Of a stretch of 64,000 nucleotides of DNA, positions 22,651-33,889 are shown piece after piece. The first letter of the stretch is position 1, and each line of letters begins with the position of its first letter. Under the pieces are notes generated by a model. It was given only the letters and a program-made list of their open reading frames with translations, made no database searches and had not been told where the DNA came from. Position numbers and translations under genes: made by a program. The stretch is from Halichoerus grypus (Eukaryota > Chordata > Mammalia > Carnivora > Phocidae), in assembly GCF_964656455.1 (NCBI RefSeq), contig NC_135724.1, forward strand, positions 16,010,919 to 16,074,918, read 5' to 3'.

Positions 22651-22863
22651 TGCCTTTATGTAAATGAAATGAAAACTTTGTCGCACAAAAAAAATTGAAA
22701 TGTGTGCCAGATAGAAAATTGTGAAAATTCCATCCTTCCTCACCAGTATCCAGTTGAATCTGCATATTTTAATACATCATCATTCACAGGTGGAGGGACA
22801 GATCCGTAATACAACACAGGCATTCCCTTTTATGACTCAATTTATGGGAAGTGCCAGGACTTT

Positions 22864-23048
22864 ATTTTTTAAAAGATTTTATTTGACAGAGACACAGCAA
22901 GAGAGGGAACACAAGCAGGGGGAGTGGGAGAGGGAGAAGCAGGCTTCCCGCGGAGTAGGGAGCCCGATGCGGGGCTCGATCCCAGGACCCCGGGATCACG
23001 ACCTGAGCCGAAGGCAGACGCTTAACGACTGAGCCACCCAGGTGCCCC
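22864..23048 (-). mobile_element. Can-SINE, young type, intact TSD
   Basis: Antisense copy from AAAAGATTTTATTTGACAG to GAGCCACCCAGGTGCCCC. The duplication TGCCAGGACTTT lies at 22852-22863 and 23049-23060. Confidence 0.95.
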
Positions 23049-23060
23049 TGCCAGGACTTT

Positions 23061-23973
23061 TTAAAGAAATTAACATGCACAGGAGTTTTCTGCCAACACT
23101 GCTGTTAAGAGCAAACCTTGCAGAGTAGTTGGATCGTTACATAATATGATTGCAAAGCAAAGTGTTCATTGTAGAGAACTACAGAAGTAGGAAAACAGTT
23201 GATGCGTAATTGCATCCGACAGAGGTAGCATTATTCTAGTGCGTATTTTTCCAGTTTTTTTCTGTATGTGCAACTGTACCCTTGTTGAGCTCATATATAC
23301 ATGTTTTGAATGTTTTTCATCTACAGGGAATATTTCCCATGTTAATTATACAGCTCTTAATACAGAATAGGTATATTTGAGGATGACTTTTCATATCCTC
23401 CATTTTATTGTGAACATTTTAGGGCTGAATTTGTTCTGATACTGAATACATGGTGGATATTTTTAGGCAGAAATGAAACCAAATGTAAACACGGATTAAA
23501 GAAAAAATCTGAGAAACTGTTACCAACTGTCTTTTTCCCCCTTCAAGTCTAGCATCAGCATCAACTTTTTGCTTTAGTCACTATTTCTATTAGATAAAAA
23601 TCAACGCAGCAAATTCCTTCAAGTTCATGCGCCCCTCCTCAAGACCACAGAATGATCCAAGCCTTTTGCATTGTCTTGCTAAGGCTGGTGGTCCCTAGTG
23701 TGTGTTTAGGGGGTAACCCAGATTCAGAAGGACTTTCTGGGAGGAAATCCTGCAGGGCCCTCTCCATCTCAGGTTCTTCTATATCCATAGAGCACGGGTG
23801 GATCTCAGTCCCAGCTCGGCTGATGGTTGAAGCAGATGGGCCAGCACTTCATCAGTAACTGACTCACCACTGCACACCAGGCCCTCATCAGAAAGTAAAT
23901 AACGTTTTGAAACCATCGCTACGTAAGACCGATCAAAAACCTCAGCTGTTATGAGCAATATTTACGCTTTTCA
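23061..23973. other. No gene recognised
   Basis: AT-rich sequence; 23250-23400 may be degraded L1 3' material. One 68-codon frame at 23652-23858 has no recognisable similarity. Confidence 0.4.
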
Positions 23974-23983
23974 GGCAGCTGTT

Positions 23984-24273
23984 TTGTTTTTAAAATCTCG
24001 AGGCGCCTGGGTGGCTCAGTCAGTTAAGTGTCTGCCTTCGGCTCGGGTCATGATCCCAGGGTCCTGGGATCGAGCCTCGCATCGGGCTCCCTGCTTGGCA
24101 GGAAGCCTGCTTCTCCCTCTCCCACTCCCCCTGCTTATGTTCCCTCTCTCGCTGTGTCTCTGTCAAATAAATCTTTAAAAATAAACTCTCTACACTCAAC
24201 ATGCAGCTTGAACTCACAACCCTGAGATCAAGAGTTGCACGTTCCCCTGACTGAGCCAGCCAGGCAGCCTTGG
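23984..24273 (-). mobile_element. Old short Can-SINE split by a sense Can-SINE
   Basis: The left part is the T-run at 23984-24000. The right part (about 24183-24273) reads CTACACTCAACATGCAGCTT, GAACTCACAACCCTGAGATC, AAGAGTTGCACGTTCCCCTG and CTGAGCCAGCCAGGCAGCC, the short old subtype in antisense. Its flanks are GGCAGCTGTT at 23974-23983 and 24274-24283. The sense SINE 24001-24182 sits inside it. Confidence 0.8.
24001..24182 (+). mobile_element. Can-SINE nested in an opposite-strand SINE
   Basis: Sense copy AGGCGCCTGGGTGGCTCAGT ... GTCAAATAAATCTTTAAAAA. It is inserted in the tail of the antisense old SINE, so the pair forms a partial inverted repeat. The flanking repeat is short and AT-rich (AAAATCTC / AAACTCTC). 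Confidence 0.92.
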
Positions 24274-24283
24274 GGCAGCTGTT

Positions 24284-25904
24284 CCTAAATGGGTCTGTGG
24301 CCCTACTATGGTTAATGGTCAGAATAGCTGGCCACATACACATGAAATTCTGCATTGATTTCACAGGATTTGTGGTCCCCTAAGTCCAAGCTCATTTCTA
24401 AGTTGAGATCTTGCTTTAGACACTGTAAGCTCTGACCCCTCCATGCTTCCTCACCAGTGTCCCCTGAACACTGGCCACAGCCCCTCTATGACCCTGCATC
24501 CTCCCTTTTAGCAGTGAGTTCTTGGCCACCCACTTCTTAGGATCCTCTCTTCCTCCAGGTAGTCCTCTTGGGTGTGGGGCCCTGGTCCCTTCTTGAAATC
24601 TGTATCTGACCCCCAGGAAACTCACACTTTCTTGACCCTGACAAATTCTGAGAATGATAATCCATCTTGTTAGCCTTTTAAGCTTCAACAGTGTGATTTC
24701 AGCACCTGTCACTATGCCCTACAAACTCCAGTGGACACTTACTGCCTGGAGCCCCTCCCACTTGGTAAAGGGGGAAGGGTGGACTCATTAGCTTTCTTCA
24801 AAGAAATTCTCTACACCTCTCTTAAACGGTCTTGTAAAACCCTGGGCAAAGGCTAGCTGAATTGGTTTCAAGACCATTTAATGTCTTGCGTGGGGTGTCT
24901 ACAGCTTCTTTGGAATAAGGGGGAGAGTGCTGGCCACAGATTGTGTCCTAGTTCATGGACCCTCTGAGATCAAGTATTCCATGTTGACATCTTAACCTAG
25001 ATTGCTCTTTCTATGGCCAAGAGCAAGGACCTCCATGGAGTGGGACGTAGGAGGGAATGCCTTTTGTATTAAGTGCTTCGGAATGATTCTGAAAGGAAGC
25101 AGGTAGTTTTTAAATCTTACTCTTCTGTTTTTCTCCCGCCGAGAAGCAGGAGGGCCTTGTCCAACACCAGATGAAATTTTTATGACCTCATACTGCATGT
25201 GTTAAACATCCAGCTATAAAATCCTGGTTCTCAGAAGCCATATGTGGATCTGTGACATTCCCAAGATCTGTAAACCAACAGATGACTTACACTCGGAGCG
25301 AATATAGCATTTTGATGGGCATAATTTTGCATCATCATTCGTATCTAGTAGAAAAAGCAGATGAGAGCAAGAAGAATTTGATACCAATTTTTTCACTGAT
25401 AACTTGTGGAAAGCAGGAAAATCTCTGGGCTTTAATTCACTTGCAGATGATACTGTTAGGAATTGTCAAGGGTATTCTTATGGGGGAGGTAGTGTGGATA
25501 CAGAATCTTTTTCCCCTCAACCTCTCCCCCATTCCAGCTGGGAGTTATAATATGGAGGGAGGGATATGAGGTATTAGGGAGACATCTATACGCATAAACA
25601 TTTCATCACACATTGGACCAATTAGAGATTCATTTTTATTTAGCAAGTTCTTGGAAATGGCAAATGGTACTTGAAAGGATGTAACCACATGGGCATTCAG
25701 TTAAATAATCAGCTTGTTCTGGGGGTAGTGGTTCTGTAGAAATAATGCCTGGGGAAATTTTGGAGCATATACCTCTTTAAAGACAGGTTAAAATGGCTTG
25801 CTAGCATAGTCTGGGAGGGGTACGTTCCCTTCCATGGCCACAGAGCATAGGAACACTAGAGTTTATACACTCAGTCAACAGAGACCCAGAGAGATGATCC
25901 AGGT
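24284..25904. other. No gene recognised
   Basis: Unique sequence. A 105-codon frame at 25252-25569 and a 98-codon minus frame at 24416-24712 resemble no family I know. I see no splice or start context that would support them. Confidence 0.4.
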
Positions 25905-26006
25905 CAGTGTGTCTCAAATTGTGTTCTGCAGAATATTAACCCTGTGGGATGTTTCAGAGGAGGGGAGAGGAAGGATCTTTGGTCGAATATATTTGGGAAG
26001 CACTAC
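25905..26006. mobile_element. Possible small hAT-type element
   Basis: The ends CAGTGTGTCTCAAAT and, in reverse complement of the right end, GTAGTGCTTCCCAAA form an imperfect terminal inverted repeat around about 100 bp (CTGCAGAATATTAACCCTGT inside). The layout suits a hAT MITE. I cannot name the family. Confidence 0.35.
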
Positions 26007-26171
26007 TTGGCATCTCTGACTTTGGCATCCACAGTAAACGAGCATGTACCAGGGGTTCTGAGAAGACCTGCAATTTAGAAACTTACTTAGCTGAATTAAG
26101 GAAGTGTTTCCCTAAGTTGCATGGCCAAGGAGCACCCTCTACCCCGAAGGACTTGTGCATTTTGGGCTATT

Positions 26172-26380
26172 TTTTTTTTTTTAAAGATTATTCATTTGAG
26201 AGAGAGAGTGAGAGCGGGAGCGCGCACAGCCGTGCACACACGAGCTGGGGGAGGGGCAGAGGGAGAAGCAGACTCCCCGCTGAGGAGGGAGCTCGATACG
26301 GGGCTTGATCCCAGGAACCCAGAGATCATGACCTGAGCTGAAGGCAGCCGCTTAACCTACTGAGCCACCCCAGGCGCCCT
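26172..26380 (-). mobile_element. Can-SINE, intermediate subtype, intact TSD
   Basis: Antisense copy with a GAGAGAGAGAGTGAGAGCGG / GCGCGCACAGCCGTGCACAC body and AGCAGACTCCCCGCTGAGGA, ending GAGCCACCCCAGGCGCCC. The duplication TTGGGCTATT lies at 26162-26171 and 26384-26393. Confidence 0.93.
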
Positions 26381-26394
26381 TACTTGGGCTATTG

Positions 26395-28130
26395 AGTGGC
26401 CCATACTTTGGAAGGTTCTATTTTGCTTTTACAACACTGCAGCTCTGAACGTTCTTTGGTGTGTCTCCTGGGGAACATGTGTAAGAGCTCTGGTGGTGTG
26501 CCAAGAGTGGATCTGCAGAACCACTGGGCCGGGGGATGTTCAGCTTTGCTAGAAAATGCCAGGTTCCCCCAGTGGGGGTCAGTTTACCCTCCCACCAGGA
26601 AGAGGACTCCTGTTGATTTGCACCTTCCCACCAATTGGCATGGTCTGACTTAATTTCCATCGTGTACATGTAAATTATATCTTTGTGGTTTGCATTTGCT
26701 TTTGATTCGTAATGAGCTTAAGCATCTCTCCGTGAGTTACTGGGCCTTTTGGGTTTCTTCCACCATGAAATGCCTTTGACTCATTTTGCTACTGCATTGT
26801 TTATTTTCTTTATTGATTGATTCTTTATGGATTTTGAATACTAATACTTTGTCAGTTTATGTGCTACAGAAACTACTTCTGGTGTCTTGATGAAAAGATA
26901 CTTGTAATTTTATTTTTTTATAAGATTTTATTTACTTGATAGAGTTAGCGAGAGCAGGAACACAAGCAGGGGGAGTGGGAGAGGGAGAAGCAGGCTTCCT
27001 GCAGAGCAAGGAGCCTGACGTGGGGCTCGATCCCTGGACCCTGGGATCATGACCTGAGCTGAAGGCAGACGCTTAACGACTGAGCCACCCAGGCGCCCCA
27101 AGATACTTGTAATTTTAATGTAACAGTTTATTATCTTTTAGGATTTATACTTTTTGTCTTAATGGCCACCTGAATTGTCTCTTAAAGTTTTATAGTTTGC
27201 TGCCTTAAACCCACCTGGAATTGATTTTATGTATAGTGTGAGATAGGAACCCAACTGCATTCTTCCCTGATGGAAAACCAGTTGGGCAAGCCTCTTATTT
27301 AATATTTCATCAGATCTTCCATGCCATCGTTATAAATCAGTTTTTCATATATACGTGTATCTGTTTTTGGAGTCTTGATTTTTCTGTTCAACTATATATT
27401 TCTGCACCAATATCGAAGCATTTTGATTGCTATAGGTTTATGTATCTTGATATCTGATAGAAAGTTACCCTTGTTCTTCGGAAGCATTTTGGCTCTTTGC
27501 CATTTGCATTTCCTTTTAAATTTTATTTTTAGATTCCGTTTAATGTTATTGCATCATGAGTAAAATTCTGTAACTTTCTTTTCTCATGGTATGCTTGTTA
27601 GATTTCATTATCCACGTTTTGCCAACCTCATAAGATTACTTGGAAAATGTGTCCTCTTTTTCCCCAGAAGAGTGTATAAATTGGAGTTACCTGTTTTTTT
27701 GTATGTTTGGTAGAACTTGGGAAGCCACTGGGCCTGGTTTTTACTTTGTGAAAAGATTAATTGGATTTAATTTATTGAATGGTTACAGAAATATTCAAAT
27801 ATTCTAATTTCCTTTTGAGTCACTTGTATTATGTCGAATTTCCCTAAGAATTCATCTGTTTCCATGATTTGTCAATTTTTAAATTTATAGGCATGAAATT
27901 ATTATATAGAATGCCCCATTTTTCATTGTTTCCTCATTAATCTTGCCAAAGGCTTGCCCATATTGTCTTTCCAAAAAACTTAAATTTTTCTTTGCATTTT
28001 TGTTTTCCTTCCTTCTGCTTTGGTTAATATCCAAAGTCTGATTTTGTTTTATCTGTCCTTTTTTTCCTTCACTTTTTGGATTGACTAAGATTTTAACACA
28101 CCCTCTCAGTAATTGATAAACAAGTTATCT
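26395..28130 (-). mobile_element. Ancient L1 (L1M-type), antisense
   Basis: Plus-strand words in order match antisense old L1: CCCAGTGGGGGTCAGTTTAC, GCATTTGCTTTTGATTCGTA, TTAATGGCCACCTGAATTG, TTGATTGCTATAGGTTTATG, GCCACTGGGCCTGGTTTTTA, CATCTGTTTCCATGATTTGT and TCTTGCCAAAGGCTTGCCCA. The order (3' part left, 5' part right) gives the minus orientation. It is heavily diverged with no ORF. A young Can-SINE (26913-27099) interrupts it. Confidence 0.75.
26913..27099 (-). mobile_element. Can-SINE, young type, 18-bp TSD
   Basis: Antisense copy from TAAGATTTTATTTACTTG to GAGCCACCCAGGCGCCCC. It is flanked by the perfect 18-bp duplication AAGATACTTGTAATTTTA at 26895-26912 and 27100-27117. It is inserted into the ancient L1. 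Confidence 0.95.
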
Positions 28131-28739
28131 TTTTAACTAGTTCACTGTGCATTTTATTTTTGTGAAACTTTATAGAATCATTAAACACTAAAATGTGAGA
28201 AAAATTATGAAATAAGACCTCTTACAACACCAAAGATAGAAATACTAAAGAATATAAAAAATTAAGATCATGTTTGTATAGGACAAAATGAACTTGATTT
28301 ATGATTGCATGTATCTGTTCCAGATAAGTTGCTGGGATTTAATTTGATATTTGTATGCAAATTACTTAGAAATTATTCTCCATTCTTGATCATGTCTTAC
28401 CCATAAAAGTGCGTGAAGAGAAGCACTGCACATAATTACATAGTTCCGGCATTCGCTGAAGGTTTTTTCTTTTTTTCCTCAGAAGATTTTGCACTGCAGA
28501 ATTTTACTCTGAGGAACATGCACGCAAACATCATTAGATCATTAGGAGACATCACACCAAAGATTGAGGTTCATTTGCATATGGAACTTAAGACACTATA
28601 AAGGTCTTATCAGTGCCTTTATCCTCTCAAAGTTTAAGATCACTGCCTCCCCGTGTAAAATGTTATTCTTATCCAGTATTTTAATTCTTAATTCTTCTCC
28701 TTCCCTGAAAGTCAGGTATTACTATATTTTGCAATGAGT
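28131..28739. other. No gene; strong polypyrimidine-AG site
   Basis: AT-rich DNA between two blocks of ancient L1. At 28462-28482 the sequence TTTTTTCTTTTTTTCCTCAG looks like a good 3' splice site, followed by 40 open codons to a stop at 28599. There is no donor or homology to support an exon. Confidence 0.35.
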
Positions 28740-31240
28740 GTTTCACATGTATCTACATGTGGGATGTAGACCCAGTAGCCTTGCTCACTATTCTTCTATC
28801 TGTGACATTGTATGTGAGATACTCTTTCCAAGGTGCATCCTCAGGAAATCCTTTTAGTGAAGATTTGTTGGTGGTAAATATTCTGAGTTTTGTTATAAAT
28901 GTTGATACTGTATTTTTGAAAGAGCCCTTTTGTTCCTTGAATATTTTTGTGTGATAAGTCTTACTCTGTCTGGGTTCCTCTTGTGTTTTATAATTTTTGA
29001 CTGTGACCTCTTGTCCTTTGGTTCTTTATCTGTGGGAATCCTTAAGGCCTGGGATAAAGTTTTCCTTCAGAGAGAATTTGTGATCCTATCCCCAGATACC
29101 TAGACCTGAGACCACTCGAAAAGATGTTTATTGCTGTGTATTTTTCACGCAAGCCTGGCTGAGGGACAGGTCTGTGGTTAAAACCGAGTGTTCCCTCCCC
29201 ACCACCACCACATAGTGACAAGATCAAAATGACTCTTTATCCTAAATGCTTTTTACCTGAATATCTGTTTTGTCTGGTTTTAATACAGCTTTTTTTCCCC
29301 ATCATCTTTACTCTGCTCCCCTTTTCTAGGTCTTCAAGTGTGTCTTTTCTAAGGAGCACATACCTAGTTTAATTTTTTAAATGTAATTTGACTCTTGGAA
29401 AATAGATGGACTTCTGATATTATAAGAATTACTTCCCCTATGTCATTGTATGCTTTTTCTATGCTGTTGCTTTCTTATTTTTCTGTCTTTGGATTTTTCA
29501 TTTAAAAGTATTTCCCTCTTTTTTTTTTTTTTTTTTTGGAAGTTACCAATTCTAATCATTTAATGGGTTACTCTTAAATGTTCAACCTGCACACTGACCT
29601 TGAAGTCTGTCATTAGTACCTTTTTTCTCCTCCTGAATAATACAGACTTTTGTTAGAATAATTTTGATCATACCTTCTGTAAGTTCTGAGGAGTATTTTA
29701 GATCTTTGCTCTAATCCCCCACACTACACATGTTGCTTTTGGGTTTTTTAGTTGCTGATTTTTTTTTTTTTTAGATTTCATCACATTGATTTGTTTGCAT
29801 GCTTTTTCCTTATTGCATATCTCCCTTTCAGGGTAATGAAGTACTCTGAATCTCCCTTTCCTTTCTAATGAAGTACATCCTTTTTGGCAATTCCTTTGGT
29901 GATGTGCCACTCATACTTTCTGCTTTTTTTTTTTTTTTTTTTGGTTTGCTTAAAATTCTGTTTTGCTTTATTGAATGCCAGATTAGCTGTTCAAATGATT
30001 CTAGATTGATAGTTATTTCCTAACATCACTTTGAAGTTATGATTTCACTGTCATCTGGCTTCCATTTATAGCTATTAAAATCTGATGTCAGTCAAATTGT
30101 CCTTGCTTTGAAGTAATTGGTCTCTTTTCTCTGCCTGTAAATGGTCTTTGCTTTCTATATTTTTATTCTGTCTTAGCTCCCTCCCTTCCTTCCCTCCTGA
30201 ATTAGAATTTGTCGTGCCTTCAGCATGTGAGGATTTTGTCTTTCATCAGTTCTGGGGAATTCTCAGCTGTTACCTCTTCAAATGCTGACTGTTCTATTTT
30301 TTTTTTTTTTTTTTCCCTTTTGGAGATCTAATTAGATGTATGTTAGACCTTCTCATTCTCCGCCCTCCTGTCTCTTCATCCCTCTTCAATTTTTTAGTGG
30401 CTGTGTCCTGGGAAGTTCTTTCAATAACTAATTCGGTCTTCAGGCTGTCTGACTTATTTAACTCATTTTGGGGTCTTTAATACTAGTGATTATAGATTTT
30501 GCATAATTAGAAATTTTTTTTTCTCCCAGATTTCCCTGGTCCTTCAGGTCTTCATTCCTTGCTCATGTTATTTCTTTAAATGGCAGTTTAAATTTGGTTC
30601 TTTTATATCATGTGAAGAGATTCAGATGGATAGACTTAGGCATTCTAATTCTTGGTGGTTTTTGTTTTTTGCTGACTCTAGCTCAAGGAGTCTTGTTTCC
30701 TCAGTGTTCTGTAATTTTTTCTTGTGAACTTCTATTTAGCCACAGTGATCTGCGGGAATCCTGAAAGGTTTGGCTGAAGGATGTGCTCCTCCAGTAAGAC
30801 TTGGGTTTGCTTCTGCCAAGTACCATGAATTGGAACCACTTTGAGTTCGTCTTGCAGCTCAGGGGATCCCGGATCCTGCAGTTAGGATAAATGCAGCCTC
30901 TGAAGCTGCATGAATATAGATCTATGATTACATAGATGCACAGGGGAGACCTTGTCTGTTTGGGCCTCAGCTCAGGTGAAAAGCGCTGTTATTGCTTTCC
31001 CTTGCCGGGCAGCCCATCTCTCACTGAGGGAGTAGCCCTTTGAGGATGCTGTTACCATTTTGTAAAATGATCGTGTCTGACTTCAGTTTGAAGTTTAGCA
31101 CACTGCGTTTGTCTTAGTTCGGGCTTCTTAGTTGGGTTCAGGTCCCTAGTATGTGCCGGAATCGAGGCTCAAATTATCAAGAAGTCCTTCCATTCTTTTT
31201 CTTGAATTTACTGCAGCTCTTACAATTTTGCAGGCACATC
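28740..31240 (-). mobile_element. Ancient L1M/HAL1-type fragments, antisense
   Basis: Phrases typical of antisense old L1: CTTGTGTTTTATAATTTTTG followed by ACTGTGACCTC, TTTGTCTGGTTTTAATACAG, CTGTCATCTGGCTTCCATTT, GATGTCAGTCAAATTGTCCT, TTCATCAGTTCTGGGGAATT, CTCAGCTGTTACCTCTTCAA and TGTATGTTAGACCTTCTCAT. Four T-runs lie at 29519-29537, 29759-29772, 29924-29942 and 30297-30314. Whether this is the 5' continuation of 26395-28130 or separate elements is unclear. The right limit is uncertain. Confidence 0.55.
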
Positions 31241-31242
31241 CA

Positions 31243-31255
31243 CCCCCCCCCCCCC
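31243..31255. repeat. Poly-C run
   Basis: Thirteen C in a row, a likely length-variable mononucleotide tract that is also prone to sequencing error. Confidence 0.85.
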
Positions 31256-31259
31256 GGCC

Positions 31260-33089
31260 AGTTTTATTTCTCGTGTTGGCCACATCTCCCTTGAAATTAT
31301 AGATATTCATCCACAACTTGATTAATGTTTTTCGTTGTTGAGTCAGGATATGATCCTTTCTGTTGGTGTTTGTCCAGTTATAAGATCTACCATTTATGTT
31401 TGGGCCTCATGTTAATGGAATATTGATACCATAAAAGAAATCCAAGATTTTACTATAAAATTACATGCATAAAATTACTTTAGGCACATAACAAATTTTA
31501 TAATATGTGTAATACAGGAAGAAACAGCCTGTTTTTGGATACGTTGCCTGCCCTTCATTCTCCTGGCTACTTAACCTCTTAAAGATTTAGACAGTGCTTT
31601 CAGTGTTTTGCCTCTAGGGCTATTGCTGGCTGAGGGTCCTTCCATAAGGACACCAGGGATCCAAAGGAGCCTGGAAACCCAGTTTAATGAAATGCACAGA
31701 TGATGCTAAAGAGGGAAGTGTTCCATTCTCAGTGGGGACGGGAGCTCAATAACAAGAGGAAAAACTAATACTGGAGGCAATAAATAATGAAATGAGAATA
31801 CGCCTGAATTTTGACTAGAGAAAATTAATGTATTTTTTTGAAAAATGATCTGCAGTGATTCTCAGAGCAGTGATCCTACAGAGAAGATGGGATCCAGAGA
31901 GGAAATGTGAGAGCAGAGGATGGGCAGTTACTCTGTAGTTATCTTCAGCTAATTGGTCATTGACCTAACACCAGGGAGTAGGGAAGTTTTAGTCTTATTA
32001 ATAATAATACAATTGTCATCCTTGGGGAACAACGAACACTTGTAGAGTATTACTGCTTTGAAGCTGTGGTTTGCATCCACCACTATAGGTCATTTCTGCC
32101 CTACATTGAATTTTACAAGATCTTCTCCATGTGAGCTCCTGAAGTATGCATGAATTAAAGAGGCTTTTTGGATCATCCTCTTACTGATGAAGTCCTTTGG
32201 GTACAGAATGCTTAATTACATAGCCTCAAGCATGAACGCCCAGCCTTACCTTTGTGACCCTCTCCTTGGTTCACTCTGTTCCCTCCTTTGTAAAATGATT
32301 CCCAATTTTCAAGTCCTTCCCAGAACCGGTATCTGCCATTGGCTCCTTTTCTCTGACTACCAGCCCTCATTTATCTCTTGTGATCCTGAGGTCCTTGTGC
32401 AACATTTTTGGACCTTTGCTGCTTCATCAATGACATGAATAGCTTGGTGGACCAGCTCTTCTAACTTGTGTCTATGGAGATTCCTACTCCCCTTCTGACG
32501 GATGATGTGACATTCAGGGCTTAGTTATTCATTCTCTTTGTATTGAACCTTAAAGCTTTTACAGGTGAGCCTTGGCTTCACACTGATATTTTTAAGTTCT
32601 TGTGGAGTCCATGTCTGATCCTATTTGAATCTGTAGGACAAGATATGGCCGTCTGTGTACTGAATACAGAGTAGGTACTAAGTGGTAGCTGTCACACATA
32701 CTTGCTGTCCTATATTTCCCGCTATCTTTAAGATTACCATCCAAACCATCCAATACTTAATTTTAAGGGTCTTAATTCTATAGTCCGTTAATTTGTGAAA
32801 CCCCAGATTTCTGCCTCCCTGATGCATGGGTGCCACCTAGTGGGAAACAGTGGCAAATGTAGGCTGCTCAGGGCCATGCCCTTTCCCCCAGGTTCTTTGA
32901 GTGAATCAGGAGGCCAGAAAGTAGGCGAGATGACTAGAACCCTGCCCCCTTACACATAGTACAGTCAGCTGGACTCTGCATGGCTGCATACAAAGGTAGC
33001 TGATGGATTCTCTGCTGCTCCAAGGTCCTTGTCCCAAGGGCCTTTCCGGGCTGTGTTAAAGGTTCATTCCATAAGAGTCTTCTTATTTT
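31260..33089. other. No gene recognised
   Basis: Unique AT-moderate sequence. An 83-codon frame at 32187-32438 shows no recognisable domain. No RNA gene is seen. Confidence 0.4.
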
Positions 33090-33660
33090 TTGTACCCTAT
33101 TCATTGATCCCAATATTGTGTTGCTCTGTCATTGTTTCCTGGGTATAAGTCAGAGCTCTCAGTTACAAGTGAAAGAAACCCAACTCAGGCTTATTTTTTT
33201 TTATTTTTTTTTTTAAGCTAACAAAGGGAGTTGATCAGCTCATGTAGCTGGAAAACCCAGGGGTGGGCTGGCTTCAGGTACGTTGGGAACATTTCTTCTG
33301 AATTGAGCTGCTTACTCGTTCTCTCTTGGCTCTGTTCTTGGTTTTATTTAATGGCACTTGTTTTCCACTAGTTACCTATCCATTACCCTCTCCCCTTTTA
33401 TGCCTTTCCCTCCAAATCATGCAAAAGTATTGGAATTTACTATTTTGGGGCCATGTATCAATCGTTGAACCAATTACAATGTACAGGGTAGGGGGAGAAA
33501 AGTCGAACTCTGGCCAGGTCTCGATCACCTGCCCACCCCAGTCCCATGAACTGAAAGAGGGAAGGGGATTATTTCCTAAAGGACAATGGACGTGTGATCT
33601 CCAAAAGGAGGATTGGATGCTAGACAGGCGAGAAGAACAGCTGTCTGCTGTTGGCTAGCC
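33090..33660 (+). mobile_element. Ancient dispersed repeat, unnamed (copy A)
   Basis: Wording such as CAGCTCATGTAGCTGGAAAA, CCCAGGGGTGGGCTGGCTTC, TGAACCAATTACAATGTACA, CTGGCCAGGTCTCGATCACC, TGCCCACCCCAGTCCCATG and GATTGGATGCTAGACAGGCG is that of a familiar mammalian interspersed repeat whose name I cannot fix. The 110-codon frame at 33326-33658 lies entirely in it and its start is arbitrary, so I do not call a gene. A second copy lies near 63.6 kb. A T/A tract is at 33191-33214. Confidence 0.5.
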
Positions 33661-33889
33661 TTTGCTCTGATACCTGCCAGGGTTTGCACGTTGCTAGATC
33701 TCTAGTATGCATTTAATGATCCCTGGCTGAATGAGGGGGTCGGTGAGGAGGAGGCCAGTGAGCCACCACAAAGCCACTGGGTACCTGGGGGAAGGGTAGA
33801 AAATTAAGGATCTGTCGTGTGATGAGTAATTTCAGAAACCACTCTGTGATAGTTCTAAAACTTAGTGTCAAATATTTTGAAGCTTCTAC

